Shown here in pieces: positions 43,617 through 53,181 of a stretch of 64,000 nt of DNA (position 1 is its first letter; every line of letters begins with the position of its first letter). The position numbers were made by a program, and so were the translations under genes. The notes under the pieces were generated by a model. That model searched no databases. It worked only from the letters and a program-made list of their open reading frames with translations, and had not been told where the DNA came from. Source of the DNA: Bacillota bacterium (GTDB taxonomy: Bacteria; Bacillota; Clostridia; Lachnospirales; Lachnospiraceae); NCBI GenBank assembly GCA_023395555.1, contig JAEWYQ010000086.1, forward strand, positions 1-64,000, read 5' to 3'.

Positions 43617-44122
43617 TAGTACATTATATGCTCCATGTCAAACATCATTTCCCATGCTTTCGGGCAAAAGCCGATGTTGCATGTGTTATGATACCAAAAT
43701 CCGTACATTGGACAATTCTCTATGCCAATTTTGATGTCACTTGATTCTGCTCTTCTTGCCAAATTCCCAAATACTTCTTTGAATCTTGGCATTGATTCAT
43801 CTACAGTTTTTCCTTCCAGTGCACCTGCAAAAGTACCTACAATCTTAGCATTAAATAAGTGCGCATTGTCAATACAATACTCCAGTTCTTTTCTTTGTTC
43901 TTCATATTGTAATGGATTACAATATAAACCAATACTAGAGACTTTTAAATCTGAATCACCAATGATTTCATTTGTTCTTTTTGATAGTTCGACAAAATCA
44001 GCACCCTCAAGAGAGACATTATAATATAATTCAATTGTTTCAAATCCTGACTTAATCACTTCCGGTAGTACTGTTAAAATTTCATTTCCCCTGACACATG
44101 TTCCAATCTTGATATTTCCCAT
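43592..44122 (-). pseudogene. Truncated TIM-barrel sugar isomerase/epimerase
   Basis: The first 165 residues follow sugar phosphate isomerase/epimerases (AP-endonuclease-2 fold): GTCVRGNEILTVLPEVIKSGFETIELY, ISSIGLYCNPLQYEEQ, and IKIGIENCPMYG, with the metal Glu in IGIENCP. After NIGFCPKAWEMMFD the frame becomes MEHIMYYKTLHYCF and stops in a terminator. The full family has about 270-280 residues, so the last third, including further metal ligands, is deleted. The fragment is presumably inactive. Confidence 0.75.
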
Positions 44123-44283
44123 GGATGTACCTCCATTATGTAAGCTTTAAGATATATAGATTATAAATTCCAAAATATAGCATGTCAATTATTAATTGAA
44201 TCGTGCCTATATGGAAAAGGCATTATAGCAGTCCTCGTACGTAAAAGGATGTTGCACACATCCTGCACACATGTTTTTAAGCA

Positions 44284-44323
44284 ACAAAAATCGCTAACCC
44301 TTGATTTATAAGGATTAGCGATA
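44284..44323 (-). terminator. Terminator of tRNA-Gly
   Basis: On the minus strand ATCGCTAATCCTT pairs with AAGGGTTAGCGAT (one mismatch) around a short loop, followed by TTTTTG. It lies 12 bases after the tRNA end. Confidence 0.85.
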
Positions 44324-44334
44324 CTTTTCAACGA

Positions 44335-44406
44335 AGCGCGAGACGGGATTCGAACCCGCGACCCTCGCCTTGGCAAGGCGATACTCCACCACTGAGCCAC
44401 TCGCGC
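44335..44406 (-). tRNA. tRNA-Gly(GCC)
   Basis: A cloverleaf on the minus strand: acceptor GCGCGAG/CTCGCGC, D-arm GGCTCAGTGG, anticodon stem TCGCC/GGCGA with loop TTGCCAA giving anticodon GCC, and T-arm with GGTTCGAATCC. The 3' CCA is not encoded. A strong terminator follows. It lies between the truncated isomerase and a nitroreductase; no direct repeats suggesting element integration were seen. Confidence 0.96.
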
Positions 44407-44541
44407 ATTATGTGTTGCACCTGCGGATTTCACAAGCACATGACATAATATACTATAGATTGGAACAAATGTCAATACCCTTAAAATAAAATTGTGAGTG
44501 AAACTACAAATTTATTTTATAATTTATATTATTCATATAAT

Positions 44542-45306
44542 TCAACCAATTGTAATGGTGCAGACGTACTCATTATTCTGGAAGGGCTTGCTTTTCAGCG
44601 CGTCTGATTTGGACAGGGAGACATCCACCCAGAGCTCCTCCGCGGCCTGCAGGAGATTGGCCATCATAACGCCCATATCAATCATCTTGTTATAATCCAG
44701 AGCCTGGGCGATCAGCGGATTTTTCTTCGCAAAGATATGAATCCGGTTCTGATATACCACAAAGCGCCAGGGCTGGCTGTTGAAAGCAGAGGGGGCGAGG
44801 CGGGCAGCGGCAAGGATCTGCCTGATATCCGGGGTTACCTCCTCCTTGTACACGACAACCTGATCCTCGGGCATGCGCTTTGCCTTGAAGCTGTCGCGGG
44901 TCGGAGCGGACTTGGTATTGCCGAAGGCCAGCGCCAGCACATATTTATATTTCATCGTTGCTTTCAGGCCGCTTCCGGGATAGGCCACCAGAAAACAGGT
45001 GCCGATGCCCTTGGAGGTCAGATACAGATTGACCTGCTGCAGCAGATAACCGGCATTGAGCATGTAATCCTCCTTCTCTTCGGAGGAAATGCATAAATAG
45101 TAGGGAGCCTTGACATTGAAAGGGCCGAAGAAGCCCTGTTTGGCTTCAATATTGCTTACCAGCTTAAATTCAATGGCGATGCCTTCGATCAGCATGGGAA
45201 GATTGTTGGCATAGTCAAGCAGGTCCGCCAGGATATTCCAGTCCAAGGGCTCCTGTTTGAAATGCCGGTTGGACTTTCCGAAAAAAATAGCATCAAAGGT
45301 ATTCAT
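44542..45306 (-). CDS. Putative nitroreductase, TM1586 type
   Basis: A 254-residue nitroreductase-fold protein of the internally duplicated TM1586 type. The first half has RHFKQEPLDWNIL and ISSEEKEDYMLNAGYLLQQVNLYLTSKGIGTCFL; the second half has IRQILAAARLAPSAFNSQPWRFVVY, the classic FMN/substrate motif. The start at 45306 follows GGAGATAA; the frame is open further upstream but has no family match. It probably binds FMN and reduces quinones or nitro compounds. It is in the same direction as the AraC/cupin gene, 52 bases upstream, so it may be its target. Confidence 0.88.
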   Translation of the reverse strand: MNTFDAIFFGKSNRHFKQEPLDWNILADLLDYANNLPMLIEGIAIEFKLVSNIEAKQGFFGPFNVKAPYYLCISSEEKEDYMLNAGYLLQQVNLYLTSKGIGTCFLVAYPGSGLKATMKYKYVLALAFGNTKSAPTRDSFKAKRMPEDQVVVYKEEVTPDIRQILAAARLAPSAFNSQPWRFVVYQNRIHIFAKKNPLIAQALDYNKMIDMGVMMANLLQAAEELWVDVSLSKSDALKSKPFQNNEYVCTITIG

Positions 45307-45358
45307 AGTTATCTCCATTCCTGCGCATATTTCCTGCGCATTAAAATCTGTCTCCTCC

Positions 45359-46228
45359 TCATTCGTTGGCAGCATTCTTGCACATGGCACTCTTCTTATA
45401 ATAAAGAGGAGAGATACCGTAGTATTTCTTAAACAACTTGCTGAAATGGTATACATCTTCATAGCCGACCCGGTTGGCAATATTCTTGATACTTCCGCCG
45501 TCATCATTCAGCAGAATATCCCTTGCCTTCTCCAGGCGGATTTTAATTAAATAGTTAATGGGCGATTCGCCCGTCTCCTCCTTAAAGATCTTGGAGATAT
45601 AGACGGGACTCAGATACATATTATGCGCAATTTGCTCCAATGATATCTTCTGCTCATAATTTTCATTTAAATAATGAATGATCTGGTTGACGGAATAACT
45701 CTTGTTGTAAGATTCAATATTACAGCCCTTTTGTTCAGGCCGTTCTGCGTCAGCGATCTCCCGCATAATCAACAGCAGCATTTGCATCAGATGGGTCTTG
45801 AACATGATGTATTTTCCGGTGCGATTGCTTTCCTTCTCCGCAATCATGGCATAGCAGTGCTTCGAAAGCTCATGCTTCAAAGCTGCGCTGGTATGCAGAA
45901 TACAGCCGCCGTCCGGGAGTTCGATGGAATTAGGAGCCATATTCTTAAAGTGAAAGCCGGTAAAGCCGGTAACAAATTTTATATAGGGCTCCTTCGGGTC
46001 GCAGAAGAGATTGGCATGGTACGTACCGGGATTGCAGATCAGGAGATCCCCGGCCTCAACCTCATATTCCGTTCCCTCTACTAGATATTTCCCTTTTCCC
46101 GATAATATATAAGCCAGTTCTGTAAAATCATGGTCATGGTAGTTTCCGCTGCCGGCTGTCTTAACCTTGGAAACATAGAAGACCGTGGGATTAAAATCAT
46201 TATAGGTTAAATCATATTCGCAACACAT
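45359..46228 (-). CDS. AraC regulator with cupin sensor domain
   Basis: A 289-residue regulator. The N-terminal cupin (about residues 20-105) shows the conserved GNYHDHDFTELAYILSG and DLLICNPGTYHAN. The C-terminal AraC double helix-turn-helix has LEQIAHNMYLSPVYISKIFKEETG and NRVGYEDVYHFSKLFKKYYGISP. The start at 46228 has GAGAGG eight bases upstream; a second ATG lies five codons earlier. Such regulators usually respond to sugars. It is divergent from the ABC exporter pair and may control the nitroreductase downstream, or the exporter (inference). Confidence 0.92.
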   Translation of the reverse strand: MCCEYDLTYNDFNPTVFYVSKVKTAGSGNYHDHDFTELAYILSGKGKYLVEGTEYEVEAGDLLICNPGTYHANLFCDPKEPYIKFVTGFTGFHFKNMAPNSIELPDGGCILHTSAALKHELSKHCYAMIAEKESNRTGKYIMFKTHLMQMLLLIMREIADAERPEQKGCNIESYNKSYSVNQIIHYLNENYEQKISLEQIAHNMYLSPVYISKIFKEETGESPINYLIKIRLEKARDILLNDDGGSIKNIANRVGYEDVYHFSKLFKKYYGISPLYYKKSAMCKNAANE

Positions 46229-46718
46229 ATAAAAACCTCTCATTCTGGCGAAAAGACTCGAATTGGAACTCCTTCTCCGATGACGTTGAGTCTCTCCGAA
46301 AAAGCAGAATAATACCTTTTGATGCTTCTGATATATTAATTATTATTATAACATTAGTATTAAGAATAGGTAAATGGATTTTTTGAAAATTATTTTCTTT
46401 TGGGTAAAATGTTGGGACATGACGGTATTTCCGTCTGTATTTTGTATCATATGCGCTATTGCCTTTGCAGACACGGCGGGTTATAGTAGTAGTCTGTGCA
46501 TGCCCGCCTTGCCTGCGGGGAAGGGAGTGTTTTCCAAAGCCAGTGGGGCTTTAGTATGACAAAAAGAGCCATAATCGCTTATTAATTGTAATCATATAAT
46601 AAACCACATTAAAACAATAAAAATCTCCATTCTTTATACTGCAGGATGTACTATAATGGGGTGGGTTCAGGTATTTAACGAATGCCAAAAATGGCACTGC
46701 CAATGAGGAGGAAATTTT
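46229..46718. other. Divergent intergenic region before the ABC pair
   Basis: About 490 bases with no convincing gene. A possible -10 (TATAAT at 46652-46657) precedes the ABC operon without a good -35. A GC-rich run with an AAAGCC/GGCTTT stem lies near 46538-46555. The base composition is AT-rich on both sides. Confidence 0.5.
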
Positions 46719-48509
46719 ATGACAGCAATGCAGTGGTTCTTTTCCTTTTTGAAAAGGTACCGCGTCAGACTGATGTTCGCAATTGTGCTAGTTACCGCCA
46801 CCTGTGTGATCGCTATTGTAAATCCCCATATTTCCGGGATTGTGGTTGACGAGATCATTGAAGGCGGTAACCGCAGTATCTTACCGGCCATGATGATTAT
46901 CATGATTGTTACCACCCTGGTAAGAGCTGCCTTAAAGTACTGGTTTCTCATTATATTTGAGACATCTTCCCAGGGGATGCTGTATACCCTGCGGGATCAT
47001 GTATACCGGAGACTGCTGGCACAGGATTTCAGTTTTTACAACAAAAACCGGACAGGAGATCTGATGTCGCGGCAGACCGGAGATATGGAGGCGCTCCGGC
47101 ATTTTGTATCCTTTGTAATTTATTCCGTATATGAGAACACTCTGTTATTCATAATTGCTCTGATTATGATCTTTGTGGTGGACTGGCGTCTGGCGCTTTG
47201 TATGATTGTCGTACTTCCCCTCACGGCTTTGGCTACGATAAAGCAGCTGAAGGTAGTGAAGCCGGCGTTTCATAATATCCGTAAGCAGTTCTCCAGTCTG
47301 AATACCTTTGTCCAGGAAAATATCAGCGGCAACCGGGTGGTGAAGGCTTTTGCAAAGGAAGACTATGAGATTCAGAAATTTCAAAAGGAGAACGACGGTT
47401 ACCGGGCGGCAGAATTAGCGGCGGCCAATATCTGGAAGAAGTATGTGCCTGTTTTTGAATTTCTGGCCAATGTGCTGTCCATCATTCTGTATCTGGTGGG
47501 AGGCATCATGGTGGTTAAGGGCTATATGACCATGGGTAAGCTGGTAACGGTCAGCGGCTATCTGTGGATGCTGAATCAGCCGCTGCGTCAGGCCGGCTGG
47601 CTGGCCAATGATTATCAGAGATTTGTAACCTCTGTAGAGAAGATTTATTCTACCATCAATGCGGAGCCCGCCATACGGGAGCCGGAGCATGCCGTAGCAA
47701 AGAAACGCTTCCGGGGAGAGATTGTCTTTGATCATGTAGGCTATAATGCTGATGATGAAGTGATCCTTAAGGATATTAATTTCCATGTAAAGCCGGGTCA
47801 GACGGTGGGCATCATTGGAGCTACGGGCTCCGGCAAGTCCACACTGATGAATATCCTCTGCCGTTTCATTGATGTAACGGAGGGAGCGGTGACCCTGGAC
47901 GGCATTAATCTGAAGGACATGGATCTGTATTCCCTGCGGGACAATATCGGCATGGCGATGCAGGATGTGTTCCTCTTCTCGGATACCATAGAAGGAAATA
48001 TTGCTTACGGCAGACCCAACTGCAGCTTTGAAGAGGTGGAGGCGGCAGCCAGAGTTGCCAATGCCCATGACTTTATTATAAAGATGCCGGAGGGCTATGA
48101 TACCATTGTCGGCGAGAGGGGTGTGGGACTTTCCGGCGGCCAGAAGCAGAGGATCTCCCTGGCAAGAGCGCTGCTGAAGGATCCCTCCATTATTATTCTG
48201 GATGATACTACCTCCGCGGTGGATATGGAGACGGAGACCCAGATTCAGCAGGAGCTGAGTTCGCTGAATCGGAAGCATACGGTCTTCCTGATTGCACACC
48301 GTATTTCCTCCATTAAGGATGCGGATCAAATTCTGGTACTGGATGACGGAAGAATAATCGAAGCCGGTACCCATGATGAGCTTCTGGAGAAAAAGGGTTA
48401 CTATTATACGGTATTCCATCACCAGTACGGAGACTTTGACGCACTGAAGCAGAGGAAGTCCCAGTATCGCGGCTATGAGCGGGAGAAAGGGGGCAGTAAG
48501 GTTGGCTAG
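46719..48509 (+). CDS. ABC exporter half-transporter, first subunit
   Basis: A 596-residue fused membrane/ATPase half-transporter. A six-helix type I exporter domain occupies residues 1-310, then an ATPase with Walker A GATGSGKST (about 370), Q-loop, signature LSGGQKQR and Walker B SIIILDDT. Unusually, the Walker B catalytic position is D (ILDDT), where active sites have E, marking the degenerate site of heterodimeric exporters. It ends eight bases inside the second subunit, so the two form a heterodimer of the BmrCD/TM287-288 type, exporting drugs or lipid-like compounds (substrate unknown). Confidence 0.93.
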   Translation: MTAMQWFFSFLKRYRVRLMFAIVLVTATCVIAIVNPHISGIVVDEIIEGGNRSILPAMMIIMIVTTLVRAALKYWFLIIFETSSQGMLYTLRDHVYRRLLAQDFSFYNKNRTGDLMSRQTGDMEALRHFVSFVIYSVYENTLLFIIALIMIFVVDWRLALCMIVVLPLTALATIKQLKVVKPAFHNIRKQFSSLNTFVQENISGNRVVKAFAKEDYEIQKFQKENDGYRAAELAAANIWKKYVPVFEFLANVLSIILYLVGGIMVVKGYMTMGKLVTVSGYLWMLNQPLRQAGWLANDYQRFVTSVEKIYSTINAEPAIREPEHAVAKKRFRGEIVFDHVGYNADDEVILKDINFHVKPGQTVGIIGATGSGKSTLMNILCRFIDVTEGAVTLDGINLKDMDLYSLRDNIGMAMQDVFLFSDTIEGNIAYGRPNCSFEEVEAAARVANAHDFIIKMPEGYDTIVGERGVGLSGGQKQRISLARALLKDPSIIILDDTTSAVDMETETQIQQELSSLNRKHTVFLIAHRISSIKDADQILVLDDGRIIEAGTHDELLEKKGYYYTVFHHQYGDFDALKQRKSQYRGYEREKGGSKVG

Positions 48510-50301
48510 AAATAAATATGATATCGATGAGACACTCCAGACCGAATTTAACTTTTCTCACTTGAAGAGGCTGGCTACCTATATCAGACCCTATCGAAGG
48601 GATATGATTTTTACTGTATTTTTATTGACGCTGTCCTCGGCGCTGGGCATGATGACTCCTATCTTTCTGATGCAGATCATGGATGTATACATACCGGAGA
48701 AGAATATCCCCGGCATTGTGATGGTAAGCTTGATTTTGCTGGTGATTTATTTTATCATATCGGCGATTATCAGAATGAAGACCACCATTACCTCCAGACT
48801 GGGACAGAATATTATCCATACCATAAGAAGTGATATCTTCTGCCATTTGCAGGAGCTGCCTTTTTCCTATTATGACGACAAGCCCCATGGCAAGATTCAG
48901 GTTCGTGTCGTGAATTATGTCAACAGCCTCAGTGACCTGCTGTCCAATGGTATTGTTAACACGATCACCGAGCTTTTCAGCCTGTTCTTTATTGTAGGCT
49001 GTATGCTTTACATCAATGTGAGACTGACATTAATCTGTATCTGCGGTTTGCCGCTCCTGATGATTCTTATCTTCCTTATTAAGAAGAAGCAGAGAGTGGC
49101 CTGGCAGCAGTCCAGCAATAAGTCTTCCAATCTCAATGCATATATTGCGGAGAGCATTAACGGAATACGGGTAACCCAGAGCTTTACGCGGGAGCAGGAG
49201 AATATTAAGATCTTTAATAATCTGAGCAATGATTACCGGACGGCCTGGATGCGGGCGGTTAAGCTGAACTTCCTTCTCTGGCCTGCGATACAGAACATCG
49301 CAACCTGGACCAATGTGGCGGTCTATGTTCTGGGAATCGCCTGGATGGATAACGGTCTGAAGGGGATCACCGTAGGCTCTTTGATTGCCCTCACCAGCTA
49401 TGTGGGAAGGTTCTGGGCTCCGGTTAACACCCTGGCCAGCTTTTACAACTCTATTCTGACGGCGGTATCCTATCTGGAGAGAATCTTTGAGACCATTGAC
49501 GAGCCGGTTCTCGTAAAGGATTGCCCGGGGGCTATTCCCATGCCTCCCATCCGGGGTGAGGTGGAATTCAAGGATGTGGTCTTCAGCTATGAGGATGGGA
49601 TTAAGATACTGGATGGCATCAACTTCCGGGCAAAGGTGGGAGATTCCTTTGCAATCGTAGGGCCTACGGGAGCTGGTAAAACAACCATTATTAATCTCAT
49701 CAGCCGTTTTTATAACCTGGATTCCGGCGTGATTACCATTGACGGCCAGGACATCAGCCAGGTGACGATTCAGTCCCTGCGCAGGCAGATGGGCGTCATG
49801 CTTCAGGACAGTTTTATTTTCTCCGGCACCATTATGGATAATATCCGCTACGGTAATATGGAAGCCACGGATGAGCAGGTCGTTGAAGCGGCAAAGACCG
49901 TACGTGCCCATGATTTTATTGTCAATCTGGAAAAAGGCTATAACACTCCGGTTAATGAGCGGGGAACCCGGCTATCGGTAGGACAGAGGCAGCTGATCAG
50001 CTTTGCAAGAGCGTTGCTGGCGGATCCCAAGATTTTGATACTGGATGAAGCTACCTCCAGTATTGATACCGAGACGGAGCTTCTTCTTCAAGAGGGATTG
50101 AGCAGGCTTCTGGCGAACCGTACCTCCTTCATTATAGCCCATCGGTTGTCTACCATTAAGAATTCCACCTGTATCCTGTATGTGGATAAGGGGAAGATAC
50201 AGGAGATGGGAACCCATGAGGAGCTGTTGGCGAGGAAGGGATGCTACAGTGAATTATATTTGTCCCAGTACAAATTCCTGGAACAGGATCAGGCGGGTTG
50301 A
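48502..50301 (+). CDS. ABC exporter half-transporter, second subunit
   Basis: The 599-residue partner of the preceding gene. A TTG at 48502 with GAAAGGGGGCAG upstream gives the start, overlapping the first gene by eight bases. It has the six-helix domain (about residues 25-330) and an ATPase with GPTGAGKTT, signature LSVGQRQL (instead of LSGGQ), and ILDEAT with the catalytic Glu. One canonical Walker B here and a D-containing one in the partner give the asymmetric ATP sites typical of heterodimeric exporters. The membrane part is well preserved. It ends before a strong terminator. Confidence 0.93.
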   Translation: MARNKYDIDETLQTEFNFSHLKRLATYIRPYRRDMIFTVFLLTLSSALGMMTPIFLMQIMDVYIPEKNIPGIVMVSLILLVIYFIISAIIRMKTTITSRLGQNIIHTIRSDIFCHLQELPFSYYDDKPHGKIQVRVVNYVNSLSDLLSNGIVNTITELFSLFFIVGCMLYINVRLTLICICGLPLLMILIFLIKKKQRVAWQQSSNKSSNLNAYIAESINGIRVTQSFTREQENIKIFNNLSNDYRTAWMRAVKLNFLLWPAIQNIATWTNVAVYVLGIAWMDNGLKGITVGSLIALTSYVGRFWAPVNTLASFYNSILTAVSYLERIFETIDEPVLVKDCPGAIPMPPIRGEVEFKDVVFSYEDGIKILDGINFRAKVGDSFAIVGPTGAGKTTIINLISRFYNLDSGVITIDGQDISQVTIQSLRRQMGVMLQDSFIFSGTIMDNIRYGNMEATDEQVVEAAKTVRAHDFIVNLEKGYNTPVNERGTRLSVGQRQLISFARALLADPKILILDEATSSIDTETELLLQEGLSRLLANRTSFIIAHRLSTIKNSTCILYVDKGKIQEMGTHEELLARKGCYSELYLSQYKFLEQDQAG

Positions 50302-50346
50302 GAATTTGAAGAGAAAAGTGCCCATAGTATTATAAGATCAGGTTGT

Positions 50347-50410
50347 AAGAAGGCCTGGGGTCGTAGGAGTTTCCTCATATTACGGAGGTTCCTGTGCCCC
50401 AGGCCTTCTT
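50347..50410. terminator. Strong hairpin after the ABC exporter operon
   Basis: AAGAAGGCCTGGGG (50347-50360) and CCCCAGGCCTTCTT (50397-50410) are perfect arms; the loop can form a further stem (GGAG/CTCC). It lies between two convergent genes and can serve both. Confidence 0.75.
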
Positions 50411-50445
50411 CTGGCATAATTATGCGGTATTTCCTGGCAACCCTG

Positions 50446-51255
50446 TCATGTGGAGATTCTGTTACGCCCCTTTCTCTTTGCCAGATAGAGTTTCTGGTCC
50501 ATCATTTCGATAACATCATTGACGGAATGGATGCCGCTGTTTTGGTTGATAGTCTGAACACCGAAGCTGCAGGTAACCTGTACATAGGTATCATTGACGG
50601 GGAAATGAATGGCAGCTACGGCGCGATGCAGGCGTATGGCAAGCTTATTCGTGCTGATGCGCCCGTGGTCAGGAAGGCAGATCAGGAATTCATCACCCCC
50701 ATAGCGGGCCACCCAGCCGTCCCTTCCTCTTACATGGCGCAGAAACAGACCGGCGATCTCTTTCAAAATATAATCACCGGCCAGATGCCCGTAAAGGTCA
50801 TTGACCTGTTTGAAATAGTCAATATCCGCATAGATGAAGGATACGGACTCATTGTTTTGGAAGGCAAGCTCCAAATCAAGCGGCAGCTGTTCGTCAATAT
50901 ACCTTCTGTTATACAGATTTGTAAGAGCATCTGTGATGGCCAGACGGTACATATGTTCAAGGGAAGCTCTGTCAGGAGCTTTGTTCCCGAAATGGATCAG
51001 TTCAAGCAGACAAGTCCGGCCTCCGATCGTAATCGGTATGCTTGTAATGATTTCCAGAAGACCCTCTTTATCACTGATGCAAAGAGATGCCTCGTGAAGC
51101 CCTATGATTGGGGCGGGAACATCTGTGCAGGAGATTGTGTTTTCGCTATCATACAATATTTTTCGATGTTCGGGATCCCAGATACGGGTAACAGCGTAAT
51201 GCTTCTGCAGTATCCCAAGGGATGCGGCAGCTTGTGTTATGCAATCAAATTCCAT
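50446..51255 (-). CDS. GGDEF diguanylate cyclase
   Basis: A 269-residue soluble protein: an N-terminal sensor of about 100 residues (a GAF- or PAS-like beta fold) and a GGDEF domain from about residue 105. It has DALTNLYNRRYID, the D in YADIDYFKQVND, and the active motif RYGGDEF, all intact, so it can make cyclic di-GMP. The inhibitory RxxD site is not evident in front of GGDEF. No membrane span exists, so it senses an internal signal. The start follows AAAAGGAAG. No c-di-GMP receptor gene adjoins it. Confidence 0.92.
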   Translation of the reverse strand: MEFDCITQAAASLGILQKHYAVTRIWDPEHRKILYDSENTISCTDVPAPIIGLHEASLCISDKEGLLEIITSIPITIGGRTCLLELIHFGNKAPDRASLEHMYRLAITDALTNLYNRRYIDEQLPLDLELAFQNNESVSFIYADIDYFKQVNDLYGHLAGDYILKEIAGLFLRHVRGRDGWVARYGGDEFLICLPDHGRISTNKLAIRLHRAVAAIHFPVNDTYVQVTCSFGVQTINQNSGIHSVNDVIEMMDQKLYLAKRKGRNRIST

Positions 51256-51458
51256 ATTCTTTGCTTCCTTTTGTAATATACGACATTCTCTTTCGTGTGA
51301 GGCAGATAATACAGTGTGGCTAAATGCCTATATGATACAAGGTATAAATTATCCTCCGCACAGGTATTCTATATGAATACATTTTAATATTCTTTAAGAT
51401 AGTTTTCAAGTACAATCGTATTCTTTAAGATTACTAAAAAGGAGGCGGATAGTATATC

Positions 51459-51797
51459 ATGATAAATCGAAGAGAATTTGGAGCTGCCATACGAAATGCC
51501 CGACTGGAAAATAAGCTGACCCAGGAAAAGCTGGCAGAGATACTTGAGGTGACACCTATCCATATCAAGCAGCTGGAAGCCGGAAGCAGAATGCCATCTC
51601 TGGAGCTTCTTCACAGTATAGCGGTTGTACTTAACTTCTCGGTTGATGACGCATTCTTTCCTGCAGAAGAAAAGAACATGGATATGTTGAATAAGATTCA
51701 GCGGAAGCTGCTTTTATGTAGTTCTCATGAGTTGCGGGTGGTCTATGCGACGGCCAGCGCTTTGATCGATAAAGAAGCGGAGGCACCTGTACTGTGA
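51459..51797 (+). CDS. XRE-family regulator
   Basis: A 112-residue protein with an N-terminal Cro/CI helix-turn-helix (FGAAIRNARLENKLTQEKLAEILEVTPIHIKQLEAGSRMPSLELL) and a C-terminal helical half of about 45 residues (KIQRKLLLCSSHELRVVYATASALID) that may dimerise. The start follows AAAAAGGAGGCGG. It is probably monocistronic, 150 bases before mutY; no operator could be fixed. Confidence 0.88.
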   Translation: MINRREFGAAIRNARLENKLTQEKLAEILEVTPIHIKQLEAGSRMPSLELLHSIAVVLNFSVDDAFFPAEEKNMDMLNKIQRKLLLCSSHELRVVYATASALIDKEAEAPVL

Positions 51798-51947
51798 CGA
51801 AACCTTTGTCATGGGAGGAATTATTTAACGAATCAAAGTAATTGATGCAACGGTGTAAATAGGTTAAAATGAGTAGGTAGCAGATACTTGAGACGGAAGG
51901 AGGATTATACTCCGAAGGTTCTGAAATGATGATGAAGGAGGAACATT

Positions 51948-53009
51948 ATGAGATATGACTATAGCGAAATTGTCCCCTATCTGCTGCATTGGTTTGAATA
52001 TAATGCGAGAGTTCTGGCCTGGAGGGAGAATCCCAGGCCGTATTATATCTGGGTGTCTGAGATTATGCTCCAACAGACCAGGGTGGAAGCGGTAAAAGGA
52101 TATTTTGACCGGTTTATTACTGCATTGCCGGGGATCGAGGCACTTGCGGATGCGGACGAAGACAGGCTGCTTAAGCTGTGGGAGGGGCTGGGCTATTACA
52201 ATAGAGTCAGGAATATGAAGAAAGCGGCGGTTATGGTAATGGAGGAGCATGGAGGTGAGATGCCGGCCAGCTATGAGAAGCTGTTAGCTCTGCCGGGGGT
52301 AGGGGAATATACGGCGGGAGCCATTGCTTCCATCGCCTTTGGCATCCCGGTGCCCGCCGTGGACGGCAATGTTCTCCGGGTGATGAAGCGGATTGCCGGA
52401 AGCTTTGATGATATCACCAGGGCATCTGTAAAGAAGGAGCTCTGGCAGGATATGAAGGAGATTATACCCCGGGACAATCCGGGTAATTTCAATCAGTCCC
52501 TGATGGAGCTTGGAGCAACGGTGTGTCTTCCCAACGGAAAGCCGTTTTGCGATTCCTGTCCTGTAATGCACTTGTGCAGAGCCTTTCATGAGGGAATCCA
52601 AATGCAGCTGCCGGTAAAGCCGGAGAAGAAGGAGAGGCGCAGGGAGGAACGAACCATCTTCCTTCTGGAGTATCAGGACCGTTATGCAATCCGAAGACGT
52701 CTTGCCAAGGGCTTACTGGCCGGTCTGTGGGAGCTGCCGGGAATTGCCCGGCGGATGAACCGGGAGGAAGTAAGGAATTATCTGAGAGCCCAGGGAATGG
52801 ATGCGGAGCAGGTCGGCAGCATGGGGGAGGCAAAGCATATTTTCTCCCATGTAGAATGGGATATGACAGGCTATCATGTCCTGCTGAAGGAGCTGCCCCA
52901 AGCCTATACCCGGGAGAATGCCATAATATGGGCGGACCGGACGGAGATCAACGAGGTATACAGTATTCCGAATGCCTTCGGAGCATATACGAAATCCGTA
53001 AAATGCTAA
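51948..53009 (+). CDS. mutY: A/G-specific adenine glycosylase MutY
   Basis: The 353-residue repair glycosylase removes adenine opposite 8-oxoguanine. It has the glycosylase core with catalytic Glu in MLQQTRVEAV, the helix-hairpin-helix LPGVGEYTAGAIASIAFG with catalytic Asp in VPAVDGNVLR, and the 4Fe-4S cysteines in the LC-LPNGKPFCDSC-PVMHLC arrangement. It also has the C-terminal Nudix-like 8-oxoG-recognition domain (RRLAKGLLAGLWELPG). The start follows AGGAGGAAC. Full length for the family. It is transcribed alone. Confidence 0.95.
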   Translation: MRYDYSEIVPYLLHWFEYNARVLAWRENPRPYYIWVSEIMLQQTRVEAVKGYFDRFITALPGIEALADADEDRLLKLWEGLGYYNRVRNMKKAAVMVMEEHGGEMPASYEKLLALPGVGEYTAGAIASIAFGIPVPAVDGNVLRVMKRIAGSFDDITRASVKKELWQDMKEIIPRDNPGNFNQSLMELGATVCLPNGKPFCDSCPVMHLCRAFHEGIQMQLPVKPEKKERRREERTIFLLEYQDRYAIRRRLAKGLLAGLWELPGIARRMNREEVRNYLRAQGMDAEQVGSMGEAKHIFSHVEWDMTGYHVLLKELPQAYTRENAIIWADRTEINEVYSIPNAFGAYTKSVKC

Positions 53010-53070
53010 AAGAGCCGGGGTATTATTGTCAGATCTGGTACAAATATATGGTTTTATTTACAAATAAGGA

Positions 53071-53098
53071 TTGTAAAATGGGCCAAATATGCTATGAT
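53071..53098 (+). promoter_or_regulatory. Sigma-A promoter of the SH3 lipoprotein
   Basis: TTGTAA (53071-53076), a 16-base spacer and TATGAT (53093-53098) lie about 85 bases before the start codon. The long leader has no further sign. Confidence 0.5.
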
Positions 53099-53181
53099 AA
53101 TAGAGGGTACACAAGCAGAACTATCTCTGCGGTCTCATATCGGCTGCAGAAATTTTATGGATAACAGTTGGAGTGTGGACT

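Noticed and set aside
44335..44406. tRNA-Gly as integration site of an element
   Set aside because: No integrase gene nearby and no duplicated tRNA end seen; the adjacent truncated isomerase is separated by its own promoter region and the tRNA terminator.
46374..46559. 61-codon plus-strand reading frame before the ABC pair
   Set aside because: No ribosome binding site, unlike composition and no recognisable domain; probably chance.
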